Origin: Hyphomonadaceae bacterium
GTDB lineage: Bacteria > Pseudomonadota > Alphaproteobacteria > Caulobacterales > Aquidulcibacteraceae
Assembly: GCA_023384105.1 (NCBI GenBank)
Contig: JAHDXR010000006.1
Span: 124,001-188,000, forward strand
Length of the DNA: 64,000 nucleotides
Direction: 5' to 3'
Under the pieces are notes generated by a model that saw only the letters and a program-made list of their open reading frames with translations, had not been told where the DNA came from and ran no database searches. A program made the translations under genes and the position numbers. Shown here in pieces: positions 42,315-51,376 of this stretch (position 1 is the first letter of the stretch; each line of letters begins with the position of its first letter).

Positions 42315-42965
42315 TCAGGTGGCCGCGGCGTCGGCGCTTATCGAGTGCTGGAGCTCCAGCCAGCCGGACTCGATATGACGCCTCGTCGCCAGCATTGCGG
42401 CGGCCGAATCCGAGCGGATGAAGGCGTTCATCAGCTCCTCGTGCTCTTCGGCGGCGCGGCTCACACGCCCCGGCAGCCGGTTGATGAGATCGAAGGGATA
42501 CCGGGCCCAGAGAATTTGCACGAAGCTCAACGTCTGCGGCATCTGCGCGATTTCGAACATGCGATGGTGGAAGCGATAGTTGGCGGCGCGCGCCTCCTCG
42601 TTGCGGGCTTCGGCTATCGCGCGCTCGAACGCTTCCGCCAAACGGTGAAGCTCCTCGATATGATTGGTGTCCGCCCGCTCCACCGCCGCGCGCACGAGCT
42701 GAGTCTCCAGCAGGATTCGCAGGTTCAGCATTTCGGTGGTCGCGTCGATGTCGAAAGGCGCCACCATCGCGCCGCGATATGAATCGCCGACCACATATCC
42801 TTCGGCCGCCAGCAGCTTCAACGCCTCCCGCACCGGCGTGATGCTGGTGTTCAACAGGGTGGCGATTTCCTGCTGCTTGAGGCGAGCGCCGCGCGGGAAA
42901 CGCCCGGCAATGATGCCTTCCCGCAGGAAGTCGGCGACCTGCTCTTCCTTGGTCTTGTACTGCAT
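42315..42965 (-). CDS. GntR-family (FCD subfamily) transcriptional regulator of the catabolic cluster
   Basis: A 216-residue regulator. The N-terminal winged helix has VADFLREGIIAGRFPRGARLKQQEIATLLNTSITPVREALKLLAAEGYV, the classic GntR pattern. The C-terminal all-helical FCD domain follows (LRILLETQLVRAAVERAD, FHHRMFEIAQ, EEHEELMNAFIRSD, RRHIESGW) with the metal/ligand-binding histidines. ATG 42965 has GGAGG 5 nt upstream. It is 23 bp downstream of a CaiB gene whose promoter carries site D. Four ATGCAT-N-ATGCAT-like palindromes in the cluster are its likely targets. An acidic pathway metabolite, perhaps a CoA-activated or free acid, would be the effector (inference). Confidence 0.93.
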   Translation of the reverse strand: MQYKTKEEQVADFLREGIIAGRFPRGARLKQQEIATLLNTSITPVREALKLLAAEGYVVGDSYRGAMVAPFDIDATTEMLNLRILLETQLVRAAVERADTNHIEELHRLAEAFERAIAEARNEEARAANYRFHHRMFEIAQMPQTLSFVQILWARYPFDLINRLPGRVSRAAEEHEELMNAFIRSDSAAAMLATRRHIESGWLELQHSISADAAAT

Positions 42966-42988
42966 AGCGTCCTCCGCGCATCGCCGGT

Positions 42989-44227
42989 TCAGGCGTGGTT
43001 TCGGACGGGCGTCCACGCGGGCGCGTCCGGATCGGCGACCGCGACAGCGCGTCCCTCCAGCAACGCCGCACATTCCGCTTCCTCGTATCCCAGCGAATGC
43101 AGGAGTTCCATCGAATGCTCCCCAAGACGGGGCGGCGGCGCGCCCGGCAGGATGCTGGACCGCCCCGGGAATTCGGGGATTTCGAAATCCAGTCCGGCGA
43201 AGGTCGTATGGCGCAGCTTGCCCGGCTGACGGGCCTGCGGCGCGTCCAGCACCCGTTCCAGAGGCATCACCTCCGTAAAGCCGACGCCGCCGTCGCGCAG
43301 GCGAGTCGCCGCGGCGTCGTAATCCAGCGCGCCGACGGCTCGGCGCACGGCGCGCTCCACGCGATCGCGCTGTTTCTTACGGGCCCGAAGCCCGGCGAGA
43401 TCGGGATCGTCCGCCTCGGGCATCGCCAGCGCCGAGGTCAGCTTGCGCCAGTGGGCGTCGGTGAGAACCAGGAGATAGATCCAGCGTCCGTCCGCCGTTT
43501 GATAGGCGCCGTAGCCGGGCATGGCGAACTCTCCCCCGGCCTCGCGCTCCGGCCGCCCGAAGAGCTGGCTTTTGAGCTGCAGGCCGGCGAGATCGCGCCC
43601 CGCCAGATGCAGCCCCGTCTCGTAGAGCCCGATCTCCACGCCCTGCCCCTCCTGCCGCGCCCTCCCCGACGGCGCCTGCATTGCGTTCAGTAGAGCCGAC
43701 AGCACGTGGATCACGGCGTAGGCGCCCGCGAACTGGTCGTGATAGGAAGGACCCAATCGCGTGGGACGACCATCGATGCGGTGATCCTCCATCACGCCCG
43801 TGGCCGCCTCCGCCACCGGATTGGTCGCCAGCTCGTCGCTTTGCGGCCCAGGGCCATAGCCCCGGATATGGCAGCAGATCAGAGACGGGTTGATCTCTTT
43901 CAGGTCGTCGACCGTCACGCCCAGCTTGCGGGCGGCGGAGGGCGACAGATTGTGGATCACGACGTCGGCGCCGCGCAGCAGCCGGCGCAACGCTTCCCTC
44001 CCCTCCGGCAAGGTCAGGTCCAGGCACAAGCTCTTCTTGCCGTGATTGTAGGCGATGAAGGTGCCGCTCGGGCCGCCCCGAACCAAGGTCCGCGTGGTGT
44101 CGCCGGTCGGCGGCTCCACCTTGATCACCTCGGCCCCAAGCTGCGCCAGGATGTGCGTGGCGAAGGGCGCGGCGACCATCGTTCCGAGTTCTACGACCCG
44201 GCGCCCCTCTAGCGGTTGAGCGTTCAT
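42989..44227 (-). CDS. CaiB/BaiF (class III) CoA-transferase
   Basis: A 412-residue class III CoA-transferase. It shows GRRVVELGTMVAAPFATHILAQLGAEVIKVEPPTGD, the NHGKKSLCLDL segment and NPSLICCHIRGYGPGP. Asp164 in PSYHDQFAGAYAVI aligns with the catalytic aspartate. It is distinct from the tandem CaiB pair at 38-40 kb and forms an operon with the GntR and isochorismatase-like genes. Operator site D sits 24 bp before its ATG, so it would be the most tightly regulated gene and co-expressed with its regulator. The substrate is probably an acid intermediate. Confidence 0.92.
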   Translation of the reverse strand: MNAQPLEGRRVVELGTMVAAPFATHILAQLGAEVIKVEPPTGDTTRTLVRGGPSGTFIAYNHGKKSLCLDLTLPEGREALRRLLRGADVVIHNLSPSAARKLGVTVDDLKEINPSLICCHIRGYGPGPQSDELATNPVAEAATGVMEDHRIDGRPTRLGPSYHDQFAGAYAVIHVLSALLNAMQAPSGRARQEGQGVEIGLYETGLHLAGRDLAGLQLKSQLFGRPEREAGGEFAMPGYGAYQTADGRWIYLLVLTDAHWRKLTSALAMPEADDPDLAGLRARKKQRDRVERAVRRAVGALDYDAAATRLRDGGVGFTEVMPLERVLDAPQARQPGKLRHTTFAGLDFEIPEFPGRSSILPGAPPPRLGEHSMELLHSLGYEEAECAALLEGRAVAVADPDAPAWTPVRNHA

Positions 44228-44250
44228 AGTCGCCCCTTACAGAGAATTCA

Positions 44251-44263
44251 ATGCATTGTATAT
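44251..44263. promoter_or_regulatory. Candidate GntR operator (site D), CaiB-GntR promoter
   Basis: ATGCAT-T-GTATAT, 24-36 bp upstream of the CaiB ATG. It shares ATGCATTGTA with the reverse strand of site A. Its position allows autoregulation of the gntR gene. Confidence 0.55.
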
Positions 44264-44343
44264 CATTATCGCGCAAACACCCCCGCCTCCGACACAGCGA
44301 GCGCCGACCCTCGCCTAATCCATCTTCACGAAGCTGGGGCGGC

Positions 44344-45171
44344 TCAGTCGCTGTCCGCAGGCCGCGGCGGCTGCCATTCGGCCGTGCGCGCGTATTCCGA
44401 CAGAAATCGGGTGCTGCTCCACCCCCCATCCACGGCCACGGTCTGGCCGTTGATGAACGACCCGCCCGGAGAGCAGAGGAAGGCTATGACGCTCGCCACG
44501 TCCTCAACCGTTCCCAGTCGGGGATAGGGCGTCATGTCGTTGTTCATCCGCATGAACGTTTCGTCCTCGAAACGCCCTGCGGTCATCGGGGTCGGAATGA
44601 CGCCCGGCGCCACGGCGTTGGTGCGGATTCCCCGAAGACCATACTCGCAGGCCATGTGAAGGGTCAGGCCCGTCATCCCTGCCTTCGCCGCCGAATAGGC
44701 GCCGCCTCGCAAGCCCCCCACCAGGGCATAGGTGGAGGTGACGTTCACCACCCCCGAGCCGGGTTTCAGGTGGGGCAACACCTCCCGGATCAGGCGGAAG
44801 GGGGCCCGCAGCATCAGCCCCAGCACCGCGTCCAAGGTTTCATCGTCCGCTTCGTGCACCGGCTTGGGGCGTCCGACGCCGGCGTTGTTGATCAGGAAGT
44901 CGATGCGGCCGAAGCGCTCCAGGGCGGCTTCGACGACGCGGCGAGGCGCGTCGTTCTCGGTCAGGTCGGCCGACACAGACAACGCCCGATCGGCGTCGCC
45001 CACCGCATGCGCCAGGGCGCTCAGCTTGTCGGGATCGCGTCCGACGCCAACGATCGCCATGCCGGCCTCAGCCAGCTTCTTCGCCGCGCCGAGGCCGATG
45101 CCGCTGCCTGCGCCCGTGATGATCGCCACCTGTCCCACGGTCTGGCTCATCGCCTTGTCATTCTCCCTCAT
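44344..45171 (-). CDS. Short-chain dehydrogenase/reductase
   Basis: A 275-residue SDR with cofactor motif TGAGSGIG, NNAGVGRPKPV, catalytic Ser in VVNVTSTYALVGG and Tyr/Lys in YSAAKAGMTG. INGQTVAVDGGWS near the end is followed by an unusual ~25-residue Arg/Pro tail. The arginine after beta 2 (VGVGRDPDKL) suggests NADP(H). ATG 45171 overlaps the stop of the acyl-CoA dehydrogenase gene (ATGA); ATG 45150 is an alternative start. It likely oxidises a 3-hydroxyacyl-CoA or alcohol intermediate made after the dehydrogenase step. Confidence 0.9.
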   Translation of the reverse strand: MRENDKAMSQTVGQVAIITGAGSGIGLGAAKKLAEAGMAIVGVGRDPDKLSALAHAVGDADRALSVSADLTENDAPRRVVEAALERFGRIDFLINNAGVGRPKPVHEADDETLDAVLGLMLRAPFRLIREVLPHLKPGSGVVNVTSTYALVGGLRGGAYSAAKAGMTGLTLHMACEYGLRGIRTNAVAPGVIPTPMTAGRFEDETFMRMNNDMTPYPRLGTVEDVASVIAFLCSPGGSFINGQTVAVDGGWSSTRFLSEYARTAEWQPPRPADSD

Positions 45172-46148
45172 TCCATGGCCCAGGCCCGCGGCGGCGCCGC
45201 GGAGGAAAGGTCCGCGACGGCGCCCAACCGCTCCAGCGTCGGCTCAAGGCCGCCGCCAATGGCCGTCAGAAGCCGCGTGCGCTTCAGCGCCAGGTGCGCG
45301 TCCGCTTCTTCGCTGAACCCGATGCCGCCATGGATCTGGATGTTCTTGCCGGCGCAGAACAGCGCGGCGGTCGCCGCCGACACAAAGGCGCTGTCGACGA
45401 GGAAGGCTGCCTCCGGACGGCGCTGATCGATCGCCACCGCCGCGAACGTCGACAAATCCAGCGCCTCGCGCGTCCTGACGGCCATGTCCGCGCAATGGTG
45501 CTTCACCGCCTGGAAGCTTCCGATCGGCCGGCCGAACTGCTCGCGGACGCCTGCATACGCCACCGCAGCGCGCAAAGCGGCGTCCGCGACGCCGGCCAGC
45601 GCGGCCGCATCGATGAGCCTCAGACGCAAGAGCCCGGCGTCGTCGAACGTCGCCAAGGGCTCAGACAGACTCTCGAGCCGCACCAGCCGATCCAGCCACG
45701 GACTGTCGATCGCCGCACGGTCTTCGCCGCTCAGCTCGTACAGCGCGGCGCCATCGGGTTCGCGAACAAGAACGATATGCGCCAGTGGATCGTGCACGGC
45801 GATAGGTCCCGAGCCTCCCGCAAAGGCGACGCTCACCGGGCCGGCGGGAAGACGGCCGCGACCCCGCCTCGCATGGGCCGCGCCGAGCCGGGCGAACACG
45901 CACGGGTTGGCCAGCCGCCGGCCCAGCGCCGCCGCCGCCAAGACTTCTTCGGCGGCGCCCAAACCGGAGCCGCCTTCCGACTCCGGCAAGGACAAGCCGA
46001 AGAGTCCCAAGGCCTCCAGTTCCGACCAGGTCGTCTCGCTCTCCCCTGCCTGCGTGTGGAGCCTCTCCAACGGCAGGATCGCGATTAGGGCGTCCTCCAG
46101 CATCGCCGCCAGGTTACGCTGGTCGCGAGTGGGATGGTATTGCACCAA
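45168..46148 (-). CDS. Acyl-CoA dehydrogenase family protein (short form)
   Basis: A 326-residue ACAD-fold protein, shorter than the usual 380-400 residues. The N-terminal helical part has LEALGLFGLSLPESEGGSGLGAAEE. The middle flavin-binding beta domain is reduced. The C-terminal helices have YAGVREQFGRPIGSFQAVKHHCADM and KNIQIHGGIGFSEEADAHLALKR. Short ACADs often act as the second subunit of alpha2-beta2 acyl-CoA dehydrogenases, as in actinobacterial steroid degradation. It is ATGA-coupled to the SDR gene. No catalytic base could be assigned with confidence. Confidence 0.88.
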   Translation of the reverse strand: MVQYHPTRDQRNLAAMLEDALIAILPLERLHTQAGESETTWSELEALGLFGLSLPESEGGSGLGAAEEVLAAAALGRRLANPCVFARLGAAHARRGRGRLPAGPVSVAFAGGSGPIAVHDPLAHIVLVREPDGAALYELSGEDRAAIDSPWLDRLVRLESLSEPLATFDDAGLLRLRLIDAAALAGVADAALRAAVAYAGVREQFGRPIGSFQAVKHHCADMAVRTREALDLSTFAAVAIDQRRPEAAFLVDSAFVSAATAALFCAGKNIQIHGGIGFSEEADAHLALKRTRLLTAIGGGLEPTLERLGAVADLSSAAPPRAWAME

Positions 46149-46276
46149 GGCCTCTTCGATCCTCTTTTAGATTTTGAGGCTACCGAAAGGCCGCACGGGC
46201 GGTATTGACCGCTAGGGACTGAAGCGCGGCCTCAGGCGACAGCAAACCGCCTGGGCCGGTCCCGATCCGCCGGAGG

Positions 46277-47365
46277 CTACTTGCCCACAGCCGGCGCGCC
46301 GCCCGCCCGGCGGAGCTGCTGCGGCGAGGCGTCGAACCATCTCTGGCAACTGCGCGACAGCACGGAAGTCTCGGCATATCCCAGCTTCTGGGCGACCCGG
46401 ACAAGCGGAAGGTCCGACTGCTGGAGATAGCGAAGGGCGACTTCGCGGCGCACCTCGTCTTTGATGCTTTCGAAGGACATGCCTTCCGCGCGCAGACGGC
46501 GCTGCAAGGTGCGCGGGTGCATGCAAAGTTCGGCGGCGACCCTCTCGTGCGTATAGTCCTCGCTGCCCAGGTAGCGCAGCACCAGCGCCCTGACCCGCGC
46601 ATGAATCGGCGGCGTCGAAGGCGGGTAGTGATGGTCGATGTAGTCGGTCGCCATCTCGAATATCTGCTCGTCCGGATCCGCGATCTCGCACAGCAGGTCG
46701 TCCTCCGTGAGGACGAACCCGTCCGTCTCCTGGCCGAACAGGACCTCGCACCCGAAATGGCTGCGGTAGTCCTTCAAGGGCAGCGTCGGCTCGTGCCGGA
46801 AAAGCACCTGCCGGGCTCGCGCTCCGCCCCGGGAAATATCGATGATGTTCAGATTGGCCAGGGACAAGGCGTGCTCCATCACCTGCCGCGTGTCGAACAC
46901 GCCGTCGAGCAGCACCTCCAGCGAGACCAAGAGGATATGCCGTGAGCGGTTCGGCTTGAACCGCACGCGGGTGGCGAGGCTGTAGGCCTGGATATGTTTG
47001 GCGCAGTAGCCGACCGCCTGCCCCACCGTCTTGGAATTCTTCATCACGACCCCGATCGGGCCGATTACCTTTCCTCCGCGCTGGCTCTGGGCCAGGCGCA
47101 AGCCGAAGTCCTGCACGCCCAGCCGCTCGGCGGCCAAGGCGAGCAGGCGGACGAAATCGCTGTATTCCAGCAGCGGCCCGCCGTGACGCGCGGCATCCGG
47201 ATGCATGCGCGCCTCGGCGTACAACGCGTCAGGATCGCCTCCGCACTCGCGCACCAGCTCCGGAAAGAACCGGAGCGCGTCCGAATGAACGACATCGAAC
47301 CGGCCCTCGCGGGTCGATGCGTCCTGCCGCTCACCCTCAAGCCATTCTGCTTCGATCAACGTCAC
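46277..47365 (-). CDS. AraC-family transcriptional regulator
   Basis: A 362-residue regulator. An arabinose-binding-like effector domain (PF12625 type) occupies residues ~30-215 (LRFFPELVRECGGDPDALYAEA, GVMMKN-like segments, SRHILLVSLEVLLDG). A C-terminal AraC double helix-turn-helix follows from ~260 (DYTHERVAAELCMHPRTLQRRLRAEG, then QQSDLPLVRVAQKLGYAETSVLSRSCQRWF). This architecture resembles OruR/ArgR-type activators. The gene is divergent from the acyl-CoA ligase and three-dehydrogenase operon and probably activates it, with a hydrophobic acid as effector (inference). Confidence 0.92.
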   Translation of the reverse strand: MTLIEAEWLEGERQDASTREGRFDVVHSDALRFFPELVRECGGDPDALYAEARMHPDAARHGGPLLEYSDFVRLLALAAERLGVQDFGLRLAQSQRGGKVIGPIGVVMKNSKTVGQAVGYCAKHIQAYSLATRVRFKPNRSRHILLVSLEVLLDGVFDTRQVMEHALSLANLNIIDISRGGARARQVLFRHEPTLPLKDYRSHFGCEVLFGQETDGFVLTEDDLLCEIADPDEQIFEMATDYIDHHYPPSTPPIHARVRALVLRYLGSEDYTHERVAAELCMHPRTLQRRLRAEGMSFESIKDEVRREVALRYLQQSDLPLVRVAQKLGYAETSVLSRSCQRWFDASPQQLRRAGGAPAVGK

Positions 47366-47657
47366 CGCGCCTCCCTACAGCCTCCTTAATGGGCCGTTTG
47401 TGGACTCATAGTGCGCGCGCGAGAGGCGCGCCGCAAGCCCGAGCTACTCACAAGTAGCATATCCGCGTCACAGGATCGGCGGTGCGCTCCGGATGTTTTG
47501 CGCGGGACAGAAGGCCGTCGCAAACGAGGGTCGGCCGCCGGCAGGGAGGCTGGTCGCTCTCTGCGGATGAGATGTCGCCAATCATCAAGACGCCCCGATC
47601 GGGCGGATCGTAAGGTTGAAACATTACCGTGTGAGGATGAGGCGTCCGCGCGATCCG

Positions 47658-49298
47658 ATGACCGCCAAGGCAACAAAGGGCCGCCGCCTGATCGGCGGCC
47701 GGTCCATCCGATGGGACGCAGCGCGCGCCGCGTCCGCTTACGCCGACGGATGGTGGGTGCGTGAAACCCTGGCGGACGCTCTCGCTCGGGCTGCGGAACA
47801 GACCCCCGATCGCGTGGTCATTGTCGACGGCGACCGGCAGGTTGACTGCGCCGGCCTGAAGCGCGAGGCCGAAGCGCTCGCGCGCGCCCTCCTGGCCCGC
47901 GCCGCGCCGGGCGACGCCATCTCCTTCATGCTGCCCAACTGGTGCGAAGCGGCGGTCGTCTATCTGGGCGCAACCCTGGCCGGGATGGTCGCGCATCCGA
48001 TCCTTCCCTCGCTGAGGGCGCGGGAGCTGCTCCACATGCTGCCCGATCTCGGCAGCCGAATGATTTTCATCCCCGAGACGCTGCGCAATCACGACTACGC
48101 CGCCATGCTGGCGCGGGTGCGGGCCGATCTCGATCCGGCGCCCGAAGTGGTCGTGGTGCGCGGCGAGGCCCAGGGCCACACCGCCTACGACGATCTGCTG
48201 CGCGAACGGCATGACGTCGACCTGCCCAGACTGGACCCAGACGCGGTGCAGATGGCGCTTTACACCTCCGGCACCACCGGCGCCCCCAAGGGGGTGATGC
48301 ACAGCCACAACTCCATTCGCGCCCTGGTTCGGCAACTGGGCGAGCATTGGCTCGTCGCGCCGGGCGACCGGTTCCTCGTGGCGTCGCCGATCAGCCATAT
48401 CGGCGGCTCCATCTATGCGTTTGAGTTTCCGTTGCTGCTGCATACCCAGGCAGTGCTGATGGAGCGCTGGAATCCGGACGAAGCAGTGGACCTGATCCAG
48501 CGACACGGCTGCACCCATATGGCCGGCGCCACGCCGTTTCTGGAGAGCCTGCTGGAGGCGGCTCGACGCAAGAACACGCGCCTGCCGACCCTGAAGGTCT
48601 TCATTTGCGGCGGGGCGGCGGTTCCGCCGCTCTTGGTTCGGGAAGCTTCGGAGCACTTCGAGAACGCCGTGGTGACGCGCGTTTACGGATCGACCGAAGT
48701 GCCGGTGATCACGGTGGGCGTGCTCGATCCCGACGACGCCGCGCACGCGGCCGACACGGATGGGCGCCCTGGCGTGGCGGAAGTCCGCCTCGCCGAACAC
48801 CCCGCTGCGCGGCCGGGCGAGGGCGAAGTGCTCGCCCGCGGCCCCCAGATGCTGGTCGGCTATGTCAACCCCGCCGACGAAGCGGCCGTGTTCGACGCCG
48901 ACGGCTTCTATCGCACCGGCGACATCGGCCGCTGGGTGGACGACGACTATCTGGTCATTTCCGGCAGGGCCAAGGACATCATCATCCGCAAGGGCGAGAA
49001 CATCTCTCCCAAGGAAGTCGAGGATGTGCTGCTTGAGCATCCCGATATCGTCGAGGCCGCCGTCGTGGGACTGCCCGACCCGGATACGGGAGAGCGAGCC
49101 TGGGCGGTCCTGGTGACGAAGGAAGGCGTCCGCCACGACGTGGCGTCCGTAGGCGCTTGGCTGGCCGGACAGGAGGTCGCGGCCTTCAAGCACCCCGAAG
49201 CGGTCGTCCAATGGGACGCCTTGCCCCGAAACGCCACCGGCAAGGTGCTGAAGCATGAGATCCGCACCGCGCTTCTGAGCGCATCCGGGGGCTGTTGA
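47658..49298 (+). CDS. Acyl-CoA synthetase (AMP-dependent ligase)
   Basis: A 546-residue adenylate-forming ligase that makes an acyl-CoA from a carboxylic acid, ATP and CoA. Motifs: P-loop YTSGTTGAPKGVMHSHNS, the A5-type VYGSTEVPVITV, the hinge aspartate region YRTGDIGRWVDDDYLVISGRAKDIIIRKGENISPKEVE, and the C-terminal catalytic lysine in PRNATGKVLKHEIR. The start is uncertain: ATG 47658 is used, with ATG 47637 and TTG 47616 in frame upstream. It heads a four-gene plus-strand operon with three acyl-CoA dehydrogenases, so it is the entry step for one branch of the cluster. Confidence 0.92.
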   Translation: MTAKATKGRRLIGGRSIRWDAARAASAYADGWWVRETLADALARAAEQTPDRVVIVDGDRQVDCAGLKREAEALARALLARAAPGDAISFMLPNWCEAAVVYLGATLAGMVAHPILPSLRARELLHMLPDLGSRMIFIPETLRNHDYAAMLARVRADLDPAPEVVVVRGEAQGHTAYDDLLRERHDVDLPRLDPDAVQMALYTSGTTGAPKGVMHSHNSIRALVRQLGEHWLVAPGDRFLVASPISHIGGSIYAFEFPLLLHTQAVLMERWNPDEAVDLIQRHGCTHMAGATPFLESLLEAARRKNTRLPTLKVFICGGAAVPPLLVREASEHFENAVVTRVYGSTEVPVITVGVLDPDDAAHAADTDGRPGVAEVRLAEHPAARPGEGEVLARGPQMLVGYVNPADEAAVFDADGFYRTGDIGRWVDDDYLVISGRAKDIIIRKGENISPKEVEDVLLEHPDIVEAAVVGLPDPDTGERAWAVLVTKEGVRHDVASVGAWLAGQEVAAFKHPEAVVQWDALPRNATGKVLKHEIRTALLSASGGC

Positions 49299-50462
49299 AT
49301 GGAGTTCGGCTGGTCCTCCGAAGAGGAAGCGCATCGTCAGGGCGTTCGCGATCTGCTGGCCGCAACCCTGCCCCCCGATTGGGAAGCCCTGGCCGTGCAT
49401 GGGCCCGGCAGCGACTTCCAGACGGACTACTCACGGACCTTCTGTCCCCTCCTGGCGGAAAAAGGGCTTCTGGTCCCCAACTGGCCCGCCAAGTATGGCG
49501 GTCAGGATGCGCCGGTCTGGCGCCAATTCATCCTCGGTGAGGAGATGTGGGCGGCGAACGAACCGCGCGGCGCCCAGTACATGAATGTCAACTGGATCGG
49601 CCCGGCCCTTATGCGCTTCGGCACGGCCGACCAGCTCGAACGCTACTTGCCCCCGATCCGCGAAGGCCGCGCCATCTGGTGCCAGGGGTTTTCAGAACCC
49701 AGCGCCGGCTCGGACTTGGCGGCGCTCAGGACCACCGCCACGCCGGTGGAGGGCGGCTATCGTGTGAGCGGGGCGAAGATCTGGACGTCCTATGCCGGCA
49801 AGGCCGACACCTGTTTCCTCCTGGCCCGCGTCCCAGCCTCCGAAAATGGACCCGCCGGCAAGTCGGCCATCGTGATCCTGCTCACCGACATGTCCTCCCC
49901 GGGCATCCAGGTGAAACAGATTCCCGCCCTGATCGGCGAAGGCGACATCCATGAAGTCTTTTTCGACGACGTCTTCGTTCCGGCGGAAAACCGACTGGGC
50001 GAGGAAGGCCAGGCTTGGGAGATCATCACCTACGCGCTTCAGAACGAGCGGACGGGGATAGCCCGCTACGAATTTTCCCGCCGGATGCTCGACCGCGGCG
50101 TCGCGCGGCTGAAGGCCGAAGGCCGCTGGGCCGATCCCGTTGTGCAGGAACGGGCCGCGCGCGCCCTGATGCTGTGCGAGGCGGCGCGCATGCTGGTCTA
50201 TCGGGTCGTGGACGCCAAGGCGCACGACCTGCCGGCGGACGCCTTCCCAAGCGTGGCGCGCTGGGCGGTGGTCCAGGCGGACAACGGCGTCAACGACTTC
50301 CTGACGGAGTTCCTGCCCGACGGCCTCATCGGCGCGGACCCGGTGCAACTGGCCCATCACCAGCGCGCCATCGCCGCCGGCGTGGCGTCGGGCGCCGCCG
50401 AAATCCAGCTCAACCTGATCGCCCGCCGCTGGCTTGAACTTCCGGGAGAACCGAAGCGATGA
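49299..50462 (+). CDS. Acyl-CoA dehydrogenase family protein (large subunit type)
   Basis: A 387-residue ACAD with the N-terminal WPAKYGGQDAPVWRQFILGEEM, the flavin-binding WCQGFSEPSAGSDLAALRT and GAKIWTSYAGKADTCFLLAR, and a C-terminal helical domain ending ASGAAEIQLNLIARRWLELP. The ASGAAEIQ segment lacks the Glu-Gly-Thr of medium-chain enzymes, so the catalytic base is elsewhere or supplied by another subunit. The start directly follows the ligase stop, and its stop overlaps the next dehydrogenase start (ATGA). Confidence 0.92.
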   Translation: MEFGWSSEEEAHRQGVRDLLAATLPPDWEALAVHGPGSDFQTDYSRTFCPLLAEKGLLVPNWPAKYGGQDAPVWRQFILGEEMWAANEPRGAQYMNVNWIGPALMRFGTADQLERYLPPIREGRAIWCQGFSEPSAGSDLAALRTTATPVEGGYRVSGAKIWTSYAGKADTCFLLARVPASENGPAGKSAIVILLTDMSSPGIQVKQIPALIGEGDIHEVFFDDVFVPAENRLGEEGQAWEIITYALQNERTGIARYEFSRRMLDRGVARLKAEGRWADPVVQERAARALMLCEAARMLVYRVVDAKAHDLPADAFPSVARWAVVQADNGVNDFLTEFLPDGLIGADPVQLAHHQRAIAAGVASGAAEIQLNLIARRWLELPGEPKR

Positions 50463-51376
50463 ACTTCGAGCCGTCCGAAGACCAGGCCAGCGTCCTGGCC
50501 GCCCTGGATCAGGTGCTGGCCGATTTCCGTGCGCCGCCTGTCGAACCGGTCGCCAGCGCCTACTCCCAGGATTTGGCCGATCTGCTGGCCGAATCCGGTT
50601 TCCTGGACATCGCCCGCGAGGACGGATTCGGTCCCCTGGACGCGGCGCTGGTGGTCGAGCGGGTTTCCCGGTCTCCGTGGGCGGTCGAGACCGCCGCCAC
50701 GGCCCTGGTCGCTCCGGCGGCGGTCCTGCCGGCCGGCGGCGGTCCTATCGCGCTTCTCGAGGGAAAGGCCGGCGGACCTGCGCGATTCCTGCCTGTGGCC
50801 CGGAAACTTGTTTTCTTGGCTGGCGATCACGCTGAAATTCTAAGCGTCAGGCCCGAACAGGTCGCGCCCGTCGAGAGCCTGATGGCCTATCCGTACGGCC
50901 GGCTTCAGTCGCCGGAAGACCGCGTCGTCGAGGCGGTCGTGGACGCGGTTCCTATCCGCCGCCGCTGGCGTGTCGGCCTGGCCGCCGAAGCCGCCGGCGC
51001 CATGGCGGCGGCTCTCGGCGTGGTGCTGGAGCATGTGAAGACGCGCCATGCGTTCGGTCGCCCGCTGGGCGCCTTCCAGGCCATCCAGCATCGCTTGGCC
51101 ATGGCGGCGGAGACGGTGGAGTCGGTTCGCTGGCTGGCCCGCCGCGCCGCCTGGAGCGACACCGAAGCCGACGCCGCCCTGGCCGCCGGCTTCGCCCAGA
51201 GCCGCATCGCCGCCTTCACCTACGATCTGCATCAGTTCTCGGGCGCTATGGGCCTGACCCTGGAGTTCCCGCTGCATCTGTGGACCTACCGGCTGCGCGC
51301 GCTGGCCGGCGAACTGGGCGGAGCGAGCATCCAGGCGCGCGCCGTAGCCAAAGCCGTTTGGGGAGACGCCGCGTGA
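50459..51376 (+). CDS. Acyl-CoA dehydrogenase family protein (short subunit type)
   Basis: A 305-residue ACAD-like protein with a shortened N-terminus and middle domain (LADLLAESGFLDIAREDGFGPLDAALVVERVSRS) and intact C-terminal helices (VLEHVKTRHAFGRPLGAFQAIQHRLAM, LHQFSGAMGLTLEFPLHLWTYRLRAL). It is flanked by two full-length paralogues with overlapping start/stop codons. The size pattern large-small-large suggests a heteromeric dehydrogenase like the steroid-degrading FadE alpha2-beta2 enzymes. That is inference from size and order. Confidence 0.88.
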   Translation: MNFEPSEDQASVLAALDQVLADFRAPPVEPVASAYSQDLADLLAESGFLDIAREDGFGPLDAALVVERVSRSPWAVETAATALVAPAAVLPAGGGPIALLEGKAGGPARFLPVARKLVFLAGDHAEILSVRPEQVAPVESLMAYPYGRLQSPEDRVVEAVVDAVPIRRRWRVGLAAEAAGAMAAALGVVLEHVKTRHAFGRPLGAFQAIQHRLAMAAETVESVRWLARRAAWSDTEADAALAAGFAQSRIAAFTYDLHQFSGAMGLTLEFPLHLWTYRLRALAGELGGASIQARAVAKAVWGDAA

